From NCBI GenBank assembly GCA_964563925.1, contig CAZLZD010000010.1, forward strand, positions 1 through 64,000: a DNA stretch of 64,000 nt. The letters are read 5' to 3'. Under the pieces are notes generated by a model that saw only the letters and a list, made by a program, of their open reading frames with translations, was not told the origin of the DNA and did not search any database. The stretch comes from JAUILA01 sp964563925. Its GTDB lineage: Bacteria > Bacteroidota > Bacteroidia > Cytophagales > Cyclobacteriaceae. This document shows positions 1 to 9,552 of this stretch, one piece after another. The number at the start of each line of letters is the position of its first letter. Within the stretch, counting starts at the first letter, position 1. A program made the translations under genes and the position numbers.

Positions 1-48
1 TTTTGCCTTCTGACAATTGGTTCTGCCTGGAATTTTTAAAGAATTTTA

Positions 49-1257
49 TCATTGACCTGAATTTCCGGACACATTTGATTTAATCAGCGGCTTAATAATC
101 GAGCTGGGCGGGCTCTTCACATCTTCACCAAAAACATTCCAGCTGTATACAACCGCCTGCATGTTGAATTCAGGAAATATGAGCAGTGTCTGTCCCCCAT
201 ACCCAAAACCGGCGATGACATCAACCCCTTCCTGATCCGGTCGCCACCACTGATATCCATAGCCATAATCAGCAACCTGGGTGGTATCAGAAATCCTGGC
301 GGTGCTTCTTTCCACCCACTCGCCCGATACGACCTGTTTACCGTCCCACTCCCCTTTGTTCTGGATCAGCTGCCCGATTTTTGCCAGATCCTCCGCCGCC
401 AGGTACACTCCGCCCAACGCATCCGGATACCCATCGGGCGATTTCTTCCAATGGTAATCGGTAATCCCCATCGGGCCGAACAGATTCTCTTCGGCATACT
501 CGTCAGCATATAATCCCGTCGCTTTCTTTATGATTACCGACATAAGCTGACTGGCCCCGCTGTTGTAGACCCAGGTGGTACCCGGTACAGTATCCATGGG
601 CTGATCCAGTGTAAACCGGATCCAGTCATCACTGTGCTCGAGCATCAGCGTGGTATTTGTCGAATCCATATCAGTGGCGTCTATTTCATGCCATTCCATC
701 CCCAGCCTCATGGTGAGCAGGTTCTCCAGCGTGGCTGTAGTGAACAGGCTGTCAACCCCGCCCAGGTCATAGTCACTTAAGAAATCAACCAGCAAGGCAT
801 CGGTGGACGAAATTTTACCCTGGTCTATGGCAATGCCAATAAGCAACGAACTGATCGATTTAGATATGGATTGAAGCGTATGTACCTCCCTGTTCTTGTA
901 ATAAGGGTGCCAGAAGGGATGAAAGTAGTTATATTCCCCGAAAGCTGTTGAATCTTCACAGGTGTTATAACCGCAACCATCCAGACCGCTTTTCCCCTCG
1001 CTGATTTTCTGATAATTATTTCTGAAGGCTTCATCCAGAATCTTTTTCCCGTTTTTGATCAGCAAAAGCCTGTCCACATTTCCATACAGACCATCTTCAA
1101 CATCCTGGAGAAAGGTATCCATGGGCTCCCTGTCAAGTCCTGCCTCCTCAAATGTAGCGTTTGGCCAGAATTCAGAACGATCCTCCTTCGGCTCCCTGGC
1201 CGAATTACAGGAAAACAGGCTTAACAGGAGAATGCTGACGATGCATATTTTTTTCAT
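49..1257 (-). CDS. Serine hydrolase of the beta-lactamase / class C PBP-like family, lipoprotein
   Basis: About 402 residues. The start at 1257 is chosen because it gives a lipoprotein signal peptide (MKKICIVSILLLSLFSCNS, lipobox Cys about residue 17); an upstream in-frame ATG at 1332 would bury it behind 25 hydrophilic residues. The beta-lactamase-fold active site is visible: SxxK as SISK after HTLQ, a YxN-type motif as YNSG, and a C-terminal glycine-rich GYGGQ where class C-like enzymes carry the third motif. Family members include esterases, D-aminopeptidases and 6-aminohexanoate-dimer hydrolases, so the substrate cannot be assigned. It is predicted to be a lipid-anchored envelope enzyme. 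It diverges from the molybdopterin gene at 1588 and stands alone on its strand. The family is sure, the substrate unknown. Confidence 0.88.
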   Translation of the reverse strand: MKKICIVSILLLSLFSCNSAREPKEDRSEFWPNATFEEAGLDREPMDTFLQDVEDGLYGNVDRLLLIKNGKKILDEAFRNNYQKISEGKSGLDGCGYNTCEDSTAFGEYNYFHPFWHPYYKNREVHTLQSISKSISSLLIGIAIDQGKISSTDALLVDFLSDYDLGGVDSLFTTATLENLLTMRLGMEWHEIDATDMDSTNTTLMLEHSDDWIRFTLDQPMDTVPGTTWVYNSGASQLMSVIIKKATGLYADEYAEENLFGPMGITDYHWKKSPDGYPDALGGVYLAAEDLAKIGQLIQNKGEWDGKQVVSGEWVERSTARISDTTQVADYGYGYQWWRPDQEGVDVIAGFGYGGQTLLIFPEFNMQAVVYSWNVFGEDVKSPPSSIIKPLIKSNVSGNSGQ

Positions 1258-1587
1258 ATAACACGTATTGAAATGACAGATTAATGAGGATACCGGTACG
1301 ATGGATTTCTGCTCGTCGTATATTCCGGTCAATTTGATTCGTCAAATTATGGATAAAGTCCAATAAACCAAGCATGTATCCCATCCCTTTTGTCCGTTTG
1401 CAACTGAATTAATTGTTTAAATTTATCTTAGCTGCAAATCCACCGCTCCATACAGCATACCGGTCACTGAATGAAGTATCTCTTTCTCTCCGCCAGGTTC
1501 CGGTTCAAAATCCTCCCGTTAGTACCCATATCGCGAAAAAAATTTGTAAATTCTGGGGTCTGCATTCTTCAATCAAAAGCGTATAGT
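1258..1587. other. Intergenic region between two divergent genes
   Basis: About 330 bases between the start of the hydrolase gene and the start of the first molybdopterin gene, so it should hold divergent promoters. It is A+T rich around 1401-1440, but I could not find a complete TTTG-N19/21-TAnnTTTG promoter on either strand. The frame of the molybdopterin gene stays open upstream to 1471, but that extension is not Tat- or family-like. No RNA gene, repeat or convincing small gene was seen. Confidence 0.5.
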
Positions 1588-3586
1588 ATGACCCTGGTAA
1601 AAACGAAATTAGGCAGGCGTTCTTTTCTGAAGGGAAGTGCCCTGGCCGGTGGCGGCATGATGATCAGCTTCAGCTGGCTGGCATCCTGTACATCCTCTTC
1701 TGTGGAAGCCGCCGAACTGCCCGATGAATGGTTTACCATCAATGCGTTTTTGAAAATTGCCCCGGACGGACAGGTGACGATCATTTCACCAAATCCGGAA
1801 GGCGGACAAAACGTCAAAACCTCCATGCCGATGGTCGTGGCCGAGGAACTGGATATTTCCTGGGAGAATGTCATCGTTGAACAGGCTCCGCTGAACACTG
1901 AACTCTATTCCCGGCAATTTATCGGCGGCAGCCAGGCGCTCCGCCGGGGCTGGGAAGGGCTGCGAATGGCCGGGGCCACCGCCCGTCATATGTTAAGGGA
2001 GGCGGCAGCCGAACAGTGGGGCGTCCCGGCGGGGGAAGTAATCACGGAGTCAGGCATTCTCCGTCACAAAAAAAGCGGGAACTCAGCCCATTATGGAGAA
2101 ATGGCCTCTGCGGCTGCTCAAATGGAGGTTCCGGCAGAAGTCGAACTGAAGGCTGTCAGTGATTTTAACATCATCGGCACATCAAAAAAGAATGTAGACG
2201 GANNNNNNNNNNNNNNNNNNNNNNNNNNNNNNNNNNNNNNNNNNNNNNNNNNNNNNNNNNNNNNNNNNNNNNNNNNNNNNNNNNNNNNNNNNNNNNNNNN
2301 NNTATACAACGCATATTCCATCCGGATTGGAAAGTACAGAATCGCTGATGGCTCAGATGAAAGAGTTAACCGATCACCCGGCAGGCGTCCGGCGCAAAGA
2401 TGGTGATCCGGAGGGAGCCTTTCAGGATGCAGGCCAGGTTATAGAACGCTCCTATTCGGCCCCGTTCCTGGCGCATAACTGCATGGAGCCCATGAATTTC
2501 TTTGCGGATGTCACTGCCGAAAGGGCAAACCTGGCGGGGCCCCTGCAAAAGCCGGAATTTACTGAGCTGGCATTAGCTGCACGCACCGGCATCCCGGTAG
2601 ATAAAATAGACATTGAGATAACCCGCCTCGGCGGCGGGTACGGCCGGCGTTCCTATGCGCACTGGCTGATCGAGGCGGCACTGATTTCACAAAAAATGAA
2701 TGCCCCGGTAAAGCTGATCTACAGCCGGGAAGATGACATGACCTCGGGCATTTACCGGCCCGCCTATTATGGCAAGTTCCGGGCGGCCCTCGATTCAGAA
2801 AATAACCTGACCGCCTACCATGTCAATATCGGGGGCACTCCACAGAGTCCGTTGTACCCGGACCGCTTCCCGGCAGGGGCGGTGGATAATTACCTCGCCG
2901 AAGACTGGACCATCGACAGCAATATTACCGTAGGCTCGTTTCGCGCGCCGCATTCCAATTTCATGGCTGCGGCCGAACAATCATTCCTGGATGAGGTCGC
3001 GGAAGCTGCAGGGAAAGATCCGATCCGGTTCCGGCTGGAATTGCTGGACCGGGCGGCTAAAAATCCCCTGGAAGGCACGACCAACGATTATGACGCGGTA
3101 CGTTATGCCGGGGTGTTAAAACTCGTTCGGGAGAAGTCAGGCTGGGAGAATACTACACCAGGCCTTCACAAAGGAGTGTCCGCCTACTTTTGCCATAATA
3201 CCTACGCGGCCATTGTCATGGAGGTACGCCTGCTGGAAAACAAACCTGTAATTGAACGAGTGGTTTGTGCCGTGGATTGTGGCATTGTGGTTAATCCGGA
3301 TGCCGCTACCAATCTCATTGAAGGCGCCATCGTGGATGCCATCGGAAATGCTATGTACGGGTCGCTGCCCATCACAGAGGGCAAGCCGGAAAAACGTAAT
3401 TTCGACAAATACCGCATGATCAGGATGGCGGAAGCCCCGAAGAATATCGAGGCGTATTTTGTGGAGAGCGATACGGATCCCACCGGGCTGGGCGAACCTG
3501 CCTTCCCTCCTGCTTTCGGGGCGCTGGCGAATGCATTGTACAAGGCCACGGGAAAGCGGTTATACGCTCAGCCGTTTGACATATAA
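1588..3586 (+). CDS. Xanthine dehydrogenase-family molybdopterin-binding subunit (IorB-like), interrupted by an assembly gap
   Basis: Large subunit of a periplasmic molybdenum hydroxylase resembling isoquinoline 1-oxidoreductase beta. The start at 1588 gives a Tat signal (RRSFLKGSALAGGG) followed by a Cys-containing SWLASC segment. The gene is split by 100 Ns at 2203-2302. Codons before the gap are in frame 1 and those after it in frame 2, but aligning to the intact paralogue at 4786-7053 shows that both parts belong to one gene. The last codon before the gap matches paralogue residue 209 and the first after it matches about residue 322, so about 112 codons are missing. The C-terminal GLGEP motif supplies the family's catalytic Glu. 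No 2Fe-2S gene lies directly before it; the nearest (4319) belongs to the paralogue, so it may share that partner or be an orphan. The family is confident, the substrate unknown. Confidence 0.85.
2203..2302. other. Assembly gap (100 Ns) inside the molybdopterin gene
   Basis: Exactly 100 unknown bases, the usual placeholder length. Comparison with the paralogue downstream predicts about 336 missing bases. A multiple of three is also needed to reconcile the frames on the two sides. The apparent frame change is therefore an artefact, not a pseudogene mutation. Confidence 0.97.
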
Positions 3587-3647
3587 CAAAGGATTGATAC
3601 ATTATTGATACCAATGAATGAAGGGTGTGACGTTCAGATGATTCTTA

Positions 3648-4172
3648 CTACCTGACCTCTGCCGGTTCCAGCACCCATTTCCATATTAGTCCTTCCTCCG
3701 GATCTTTGATTTCCTGCACTTTTTCGAATCCGCACTTGCGCAAAACCTGCGTGGAAGGATTAACTTCTCCCAGGGTGTGGGCTATAATACGTGCTACTCC
3801 CGGATTCCGACAGGCATGTTCAATGAGCCCTTTAGCCATTTCCGTCGCCAGGCCCTGGTTCCGGTAGGCGGGAGAGATTTCATAACCTAGTTCTACCGAG
3901 CCATCCTCCGAAGGGCGGCCTTTATACCCTCCGCTTCCGATGAGCCTGTTATCCTTTTTATGGACCGGCAAATAAGTCCACCAACCCGCGTCCTCCTCAT
4001 TCTCCAGCAACCTGTGAAGTGAATATTTCAGGGCTCCTTCTCCAAATTCCGTCCAGTTATCGTGAACCGATGCATTCAGAGCCACAGCCAGTTGTTGATT
4101 TCCTGCTATGGCAGATTTCAACAACGGTATGTCACAGGAGATAATTCTCAGGCGTGCTGTTTCAATAATCAT
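3648..4172 (-). CDS. GNAT family N-acetyltransferase (RimJ/RimL-like)
   Basis: About 174 residues. The start at 4172 (MIIETARLRII) matches the usual beginning of RimJ/RimL-type acetyltransferases; in-frame ATGs at 4187 and 4202 would only add a short non-conserved leader. The acetyl-CoA-binding region is visible as YRNQGLATEMAKGLIEHA, with the preceding VELGYEISPAY strand and the later NPSTQVLRKCGFEKV segment typical of this subgroup. The substrate could be a ribosomal protein N-terminus, a small amine or an antibiotic and cannot be told. It is a single gene running opposite to the molybdopterin genes on both sides. Confidence 0.88.
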   Translation of the reverse strand: MIIETARLRIISCDIPLLKSAIAGNQQLAVALNASVHDNWTEFGEGALKYSLHRLLENEEDAGWWTYLPVHKKDNRLIGSGGYKGRPSEDGSVELGYEISPAYRNQGLATEMAKGLIEHACRNPGVARIIAHTLGEVNPSTQVLRKCGFEKVQEIKDPEEGLIWKWVLEPAEVR

Positions 4173-4318
4173 GGTTAAATATAACATTGAAGACCGATTC
4201 ACCCGCCAATTAATTGATTTTCACAAGAATCCGTTTGATTATCATATGGCTGAAGCGGCAGACTTTTCGTAAATTACTGTAAGTTTCATTTTCTGTACAC
4301 GTATTGATTTAATCACTT

Positions 4319-4774
4319 ATGGCTACATATAATCTGCGAATTAATGGCAAAGACCAACAGGTAGAGGCCGATTCGTCCACCCCCATGCTCTGGGTATTGC
4401 GGGACAACCTCAACCTCACCGGTACCAAATACGGCTGCGGCATTGCCCAGTGCGGTGCCTGCACCATACACCTTGACGGAAACGCCGTGCGTTCCTGCCA
4501 GCTTCCTGTATCGGCAGCGGCCGGCAAGGAGATCACCACGATTGAAGGGCTCTCGGAAAACGGCGACCATCCCGTGCAGCAGGCCTGGCTGGAACTGGAT
4601 GTGCCCCAGTGCGGGTATTGCCAGGCCGGACAGATCATGAATGCTGCCGCCCTGCTTGAACGAAATCCCTCACCCTCCGACGATGAGATTGAATCGGCAA
4701 TGAACGGCAATATCTGCCGGTGCGGAACCTATGTCCGGATAAAAAAAGCGATTAAAAAAGCAGCTAACGTTTAA
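4319..4774 (+). CDS. 2Fe-2S subunit of a molybdenum hydroxylase (IorA-like)
   Basis: 151 residues, the usual size for this subunit. It carries two [2Fe-2S] clusters that pass electrons from the molybdenum site to an acceptor. The plant-type ferredoxin cluster is formed by Cys40, Cys45, Cys48 and Cys60 (CGCGIAQCGAC...SC). The second cluster uses Cys98, Cys101, Cys133 and Cys135 (QCGYC ... NICRCG). There is no signal peptide, so it probably travels to the periplasm with the Tat-tagged large subunit encoded 11 bases downstream at 4786. The two genes form an operon. No cytochrome c or flavin subunit is encoded nearby, so the electron acceptor is unknown. Confidence 0.95.
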   Translation: MATYNLRINGKDQQVEADSSTPMLWVLRDNLNLTGTKYGCGIAQCGACTIHLDGNAVRSCQLPVSAAAGKEITTIEGLSENGDHPVQQAWLELDVPQCGYCQAGQIMNAAALLERNPSPSDDEIESAMNGNICRCGTYVRIKKAIKKAANV

Positions 4775-4785
4775 CTGATACTACT

Positions 4786-7053
4786 ATGACCTCCCTAAAT
4801 AAGTCGATAAAAAGAAGATCTTTCATGAAGGCATCCGTCCTGGCCGGCGGAGGTATGATGCTCAGTTTTAACTGGCTGGCCGGTTGTTCGCCCGAAGTCC
4901 GGGAAGAGATGGAGAAGGAGCTGGCGATGCCGAAGGAGTGGTTTGATTTAAACAGTTACATCAAGATCGGGGACAATGGCCGGGTCACGCTGATGTCAGC
5001 AAATCCTGAATTCGGTTCCAATGTGAAGACTTCCATGCCCATGATCCTGGCCGAAGAGCTGGATACGGACTGGGAAAGTGTCATTGTCGAACAGGCTGAT
5101 TTTTATCCCGAACGTTTCGACCGGCAGTTTACCGGCGGCAGCCAGGGAATCAGGCGCGGCTGGACTCCGCTGCGTACGGCCGGAGCCACCGCACGACAGA
5201 TGCTGGTGAACGCTGCGGCGCAGACCTGGAATGTGCCTGCCGCTGAAATTACCACGGCAGCTGGTGTCCTTTACCACAAAGGCAGTGGCAAGGAAGCCGG
5301 GTATGGGGAAATGGCTTCCCTGGCGGCAACCCTGGATGTGCCTGAGGAAGTGACCCTGAAGGAGCTCAGTGATTTTAAAATCATCGGTACTTCCCGCAAG
5401 AATGTGGATGGAAAGAACATTGTGACCGGAAAGCCCATGTTTTCCCTGGATCACACCCAGGAAGGGATGCTGATCGGAATGATCGTACACCCTCCGGCGT
5501 TCGGCAAACAGGTAAAATCAGTTAACGCCGAAGCAGTTAAGGGAATGCCCGGCATCCGGGATGTATTCGTCTTCGAAACACTCAAAGACGATTATGAACG
5601 GAACGGGTTTGATACCACCTCCTTTACCAAACTGGTGGCCATCGTGGGGGAATCCACCTGGCAGGTGATGAATGCCAAAAAAGCGCTGGAAGTGGAGTGG
5701 GAGAATGCGCCTGATAAAAAGGTCGTCGTAGCGGGCTGGGGCGGCAAGGAGGAAGTACTCATTCCGGGAGGTATTGAAAGTACCGACGGCCACAAAGCAC
5801 GAATGGAGGAAATGGCCAAAAAACAGGCACAGGTTTTACGCCAAGACGGGGATCCGGAAGCCGCATTTGCCTCGGCAGCGAAAGTGATCGAGCGAACCTA
5901 TAACGCCCCTTACCTTGCCCACAATTGCATGGAGCCGGTGAATTGCTTTGCCGACGTCACTGCCGATAAAGCCGTTGTCTACGGACCTATCCAGGCTCCC
6001 GAACTTATCATGAGTGCCTTGTCTTCCTGCCTGGGCATGCCCCGTGAGAATATTGAGATCAGGCTGTCACGCATGGGTGGCGGGTTCGGACAGCGTGCCT
6101 ACGGGCATCACATGGTCGAGGCCGCAGTGATCTCGCAGAAAGTACAGGCCCCGGTAAAAATGATCTATACCCGGGAAGACGATATGTCCTATGGCATCTA
6201 CCGGCCCACCTACACGGCCACCTATCGTGCCGGATTGGATGAGAACAATAACCTGATCGCATTTCACGTGAAAGGCGGCGGAATCCCGGAACATCCGGTT
6301 GCGGCCAACCGCTTTCCGGCCGGGGCGGTGGATAATTACCTCGCGGAAGGATGGGCCATCAAATCAAATATCACCATTGGTGCATTTCGGGCACCCCGGT
6401 CCAATTTTATCGCGGGGGCCGAACAGTCATTCCTGGATGAGGTAGCCGAACTCGCCGGGAAAGACCCGGTAGCCTTCAGGCTCGAACTTCTTGAGAGGGC
6501 GAAAAACAACCCGGTGGGCACGGACAATGATTATGACGCCGACCGGTATGCGGGTGTGATTAAACTGGCCCGGGATAAATCGGACTGGAATAACTCGGAT
6601 AATTCGAACCGTGGTTTTTCCGCGTATTTCTGCCACAACACCTATGTGGCCGAAGTACTCGAGCTCCAGCTTGACAATAACACCCCTGTCTTCCCGAAGG
6701 TCATCGCCGCGGTGGATTGCGGAGTGGTGGTAAACCCGGATGCCGCGGCCAATATGGGAGAAGGCGCCATTGTGGATGGCATCGGAAATGCCTTATTCGG
6801 AGAATTAACCCTCGTGGATGGCGTTCCGCAACAGCAGAATTTCGACAAATACCGGATGATACGGCAGACCGATGCGCCAAAGTCGATTGAAGTCCATTTT
6901 GTGGAAAACGATCATGACCCGACCGGGCTGGGCGAACCGTTATTCCCCCCTGTCTTCGCGGCTGTGGCAAATGCCCTGCACAAGGTGACCGGCAGGCGTT
7001 TCTACAACCAGCCGTTTGCCCGCGAGATCCAGAGTCCGGATAACAGGATGTAA
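4786..7053 (+). CDS. Xanthine dehydrogenase-family molybdopterin-binding subunit (IorB-like)
   Basis: 755 residues, full length for IorB-like large subunits. The Tat signal is KRRSFMKASVLAGGGMM, ending near a Cys (WLAGCS) that could allow lipidation. Internal molybdopterin-contact segments include GGGFGQRAYGHH and the FRAPRSN segment. Near the C-terminus, PTGLGEPLFPP places the catalytic Glu. It forms an operon with the 2Fe-2S gene ending 11 bases upstream. It is closely related in sequence to the interrupted gene at 1588 and more distantly to the one at 57642. Expected to oxidise an aldehyde or N-heterocycle with water as oxygen source in the periplasm; the substrate is not predictable from sequence. 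Confidence 0.94.
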   Translation: MTSLNKSIKRRSFMKASVLAGGGMMLSFNWLAGCSPEVREEMEKELAMPKEWFDLNSYIKIGDNGRVTLMSANPEFGSNVKTSMPMILAEELDTDWESVIVEQADFYPERFDRQFTGGSQGIRRGWTPLRTAGATARQMLVNAAAQTWNVPAAEITTAAGVLYHKGSGKEAGYGEMASLAATLDVPEEVTLKELSDFKIIGTSRKNVDGKNIVTGKPMFSLDHTQEGMLIGMIVHPPAFGKQVKSVNAEAVKGMPGIRDVFVFETLKDDYERNGFDTTSFTKLVAIVGESTWQVMNAKKALEVEWENAPDKKVVVAGWGGKEEVLIPGGIESTDGHKARMEEMAKKQAQVLRQDGDPEAAFASAAKVIERTYNAPYLAHNCMEPVNCFADVTADKAVVYGPIQAPELIMSALSSCLGMPRENIEIRLSRMGGGFGQRAYGHHMVEAAVISQKVQAPVKMIYTREDDMSYGIYRPTYTATYRAGLDENNNLIAFHVKGGGIPEHPVAANRFPAGAVDNYLAEGWAIKSNITIGAFRAPRSNFIAGAEQSFLDEVAELAGKDPVAFRLELLERAKNNPVGTDNDYDADRYAGVIKLARDKSDWNNSDNSNRGFSAYFCHNTYVAEVLELQLDNNTPVFPKVIAAVDCGVVVNPDAAANMGEGAIVDGIGNALFGELTLVDGVPQQQNFDKYRMIRQTDAPKSIEVHFVENDHDPTGLGEPLFPPVFAAVANALHKVTGRRFYNQPFAREIQSPDNRM

Positions 7054-7232
7054 TGAGAACCGTCATTAAAGGCATCGTCCCCGGCGCATACCTGCTGCTT
7101 TAGCCTGGGGACGTTGCTTTTTTTCCTTTTCCACCTTTCTTAGCTAACTTCAGGCGTTCAGAAAAATTCGATTACAGTAACGGTTACTGCCTGGCCTCAT
7201 CAGGCATTAACTACACGGATAAAGCCAACGCA

Positions 7233-8198
7233 TTGAAAAAAGGAAAGATTATATTTATCGTATCAGCAGGCCACTCCGGCTCTACCCTGCTCGACCTGGC
7301 CATCGGGTCAATTAACAAGGTGTTTTCCTGCGGCGAGATGATGCACCTTCCCTGGCAAATTCTCCGGGGCCCTAACAAGGATGACATCCAGTCCTATTGC
7401 TCCTGCGGACAGGATTTTCATGGTTGCCCGGTCTGGCACGAGGTAATTACCGGGTTGGATGAGAAGCATGGCATGAATATTTATGAGGATCCACGCTCGT
7501 TGCGCCTGTCGATGCACCAGCCAATCAAATTCGGGCGAAGCCTCCCGGCACTGGCGGTTCAGGCTTTGATCATGACTTCAAACCAGTTCGTCCTGACCCG
7601 CTGGATTCCAGCGATCATTTCCCTTTTCTACCGGCGTTCGGTTCGGAACAGCTGGAACCTGGCCGATCAGATTTGCGAAACCACCGGGTCGGAGTATATC
7701 GTGGATTCATCCAAGAATATCGTCCGGTTTCTCTTTCTGAGAATGCATCGGCCCGATGATATAAAGCTGGTGGTGCTTAAGCGGGATATCATGGGTGTGG
7801 CTTCTTCGTCCCATGATGGTCCTCTTACGGAAGAGGTGATCGCTCACCGAACCAACGCCTGGGTGAAACTCTACAAGAAGCGGGTCAGAAACTTACTGGC
7901 ACAACTCCGCAGGGATGATTTCAGAATGATTCGCTACGGAGATTTTTGTGCAGCCCCGGAGGAAAAACTAAACAACATAGCGAAGTGGCTCAACCTCCCC
8001 CCCATGGAAAAGCTGGAAATCGATACAAACCAGCGGCACCTGGTCGCAGGCAATCCCATACGCCACTCCGGGGAAATTCGTATCAGGAAGGATAACCGCT
8101 GGCGTGAAAGGCTCACTGAGGAGCAGATCAAACGCCTCACAGTCATCTCAGACGACGTGGATGCGTCCCTGACAAAGTTCAGCGATAACTATGTATAG
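7233..8198 (+). CDS. Sulfotransferase-family protein
   Basis: 321 residues. The start must be at or near the TTG codon at 7233, because the PAPS 5'-phosphosulfate loop (SAGHSGSTLLD, residues 11-21) begins almost at once and no in-frame ATG or GTG lies just upstream. A second family motif, VDSSKN near residue 150, fits the 3'-phosphate-binding strand, and VVLKRDIMGVASS follows. It would move sulfate from PAPS to a carbohydrate, lipid or peptide acceptor. There is no signal peptide. The gene is isolated: molybdopterin genes lie upstream and a convergent hydrolase downstream (12 bases between ends), so context gives no acceptor. The nucleotide-binding loop makes the family call good, but the activity is inferred. 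Confidence 0.8.
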   Translation: MKKGKIIFIVSAGHSGSTLLDLAIGSINKVFSCGEMMHLPWQILRGPNKDDIQSYCSCGQDFHGCPVWHEVITGLDEKHGMNIYEDPRSLRLSMHQPIKFGRSLPALAVQALIMTSNQFVLTRWIPAIISLFYRRSVRNSWNLADQICETTGSEYIVDSSKNIVRFLFLRMHRPDDIKLVVLKRDIMGVASSSHDGPLTEEVIAHRTNAWVKLYKKRVRNLLAQLRRDDFRMIRYGDFCAAPEEKLNNIAKWLNLPPMEKLEIDTNQRHLVAGNPIRHSGEIRIRKDNRWRERLTEEQIKRLTVISDDVDASLTKFSDNYV

Positions 8199-8210
8199 CA
8201 TAAAATCGGC

Positions 8211-9485
8211 CTAATCCAGCAGTGCCTGGTAAACAAGTGCCCTGAGCTTCCCATGGTCATCTATACCGCCGGCAGGAATCAGCTGAGTGAAGTATACCAC
8301 AATAAGTTCCTCTTCCGGATCTACCCAGTAGTCAGAATGGTAGGCACCGCCCCAACCGTATTCTCCCGCAGACCCGGGAACTCCCCGCTCCCCGACATCC
8401 TTTACCACTTCAAACCCGAGACCGAAGCCAACTCCCTGTGTCCAGGGAAACGGCACATCCCCTAAATGATCTGTGGTCATGAGCTCAACCGTTTTTGAAG
8501 ACAGTATCCTTACCCCGTTAAGTTCGCCTCCATTGAGCATCATTTGTAAAAACTTATAGTAGTCCGAGGCAGTACTCAGGTACCCCGCTCCTCCTGAATA
8601 GCTTGTCCTGGGCCCCTTCACATAGGCACCCTGGCCCACCATTCCGCCTGGATCGGGGGCACGGACCAGGCCATTTTCCCCAGCGGAATAAACCACGGCC
8701 AGCCGGTCACTTTTTGATTCCGGCAGGTAAAAATGGGTATCGTTCATGCCAAGGGGATCGAGAATCCGTTTCTTTAGAAAATCCGAGAGCGATTCCCCGG
8801 AAACGACCTCGATGACCGCTCCCAGGATATCCGTATTGTATCCGTAGACAAAACGCTCCCCGGGCTGCGCATCAAAAGGAAGCGATCCCATCTTTCTGAC
8901 GGTTTCCAGGACCGGCTCTTCGCGGTTGGCAAAGTACCAGCCCTGTATGCCTGCCTCTTCCCATTTATCACTGGCCGTACCTCCCCCATAACCAATCCCG
9001 GCCGTATGGGTGAGCAGGTCCCGCAACGTGATCTGACGCTCTGCCTTTTCAACTGTATAGGTGCCATCGCCGGAAGGTATTGCGACGGTGGTCTCGCTGA
9101 ATTCAGGGATGTATTTGCTTAGCGGATCCGTAATCAGAAGCTTTCCCTCTTCCTGCAGGATCATTATACCCACACTGGTGAGTGCTTTCGTCTGTGAGGC
9201 GATCCTGAAGATGGTATTGGTCTCCATGGAACGGTTATTTTCAAGGTCACGCTTTCCAAAGGCTTCCAGATAGGCGATCTGTCCGTTCCTTGCTACCAGG
9301 ACTACCGATCCTGCCAGTTTCCCGTTTTCGGTATACTCTTTAAAAGCACCTGATATACGGTCCAGCCTGTCGGGTGAGAACCCGGCAGGTTCCGTACTGG
9401 CCAGTTGCTCCTGCGGCCAGGCAGATAGCGGGATCAGGAAAAGAATTAGTAAGAGAAAACGTGAGGGAAGTAACAGCTGCTTCAT
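8211..9485 (-). CDS. Serine hydrolase of the beta-lactamase family, secreted
   Basis: 424 residues with a cleavable signal peptide (MKQLLLPSRFLLLILFLIPL, cleavage after SAWPQ). The class C-like active site shows SxxK as SQTK in FRIASQTKALTS, a Tyr-Asn motif as YGYNTD, and a late GGAYHSDYW segment in the position of the third motif. Close family members include EstB-type esterases and transpeptidase-like enzymes acting on envelope substrates. It differs clearly from the hydrolase at 49-1257, so the two are not recent duplicates. It is convergent with the sulfotransferase gene and 67 bases downstream of the large sensor protein, possibly cotranscribed with it. Confidence 0.9.
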   Translation of the reverse strand: MKQLLLPSRFLLLILFLIPLSAWPQEQLASTEPAGFSPDRLDRISGAFKEYTENGKLAGSVVLVARNGQIAYLEAFGKRDLENNRSMETNTIFRIASQTKALTSVGIMILQEEGKLLITDPLSKYIPEFSETTVAIPSGDGTYTVEKAERQITLRDLLTHTAGIGYGGGTASDKWEEAGIQGWYFANREEPVLETVRKMGSLPFDAQPGERFVYGYNTDILGAVIEVVSGESLSDFLKKRILDPLGMNDTHFYLPESKSDRLAVVYSAGENGLVRAPDPGGMVGQGAYVKGPRTSYSGGAGYLSTASDYYKFLQMMLNGGELNGVRILSSKTVELMTTDHLGDVPFPWTQGVGFGLGFEVVKDVGERGVPGSAGEYGWGGAYHSDYWVDPEEELIVVYFTQLIPAGGIDDHGKLRALVYQALLD

Positions 9486-9552
9486 GGTAAATGCATTTTT
9501 CGGGAATATACAAGATATTCAAAGGCAATGCCACCCCGGGGTATCCGCAGGC

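Noticed and set aside
2203..2406. Frameshift or pseudogene in the first molybdopterin gene
   Set aside because: The frame change is explained by the 100-N placeholder. Both sides match one paralogue without a stop.
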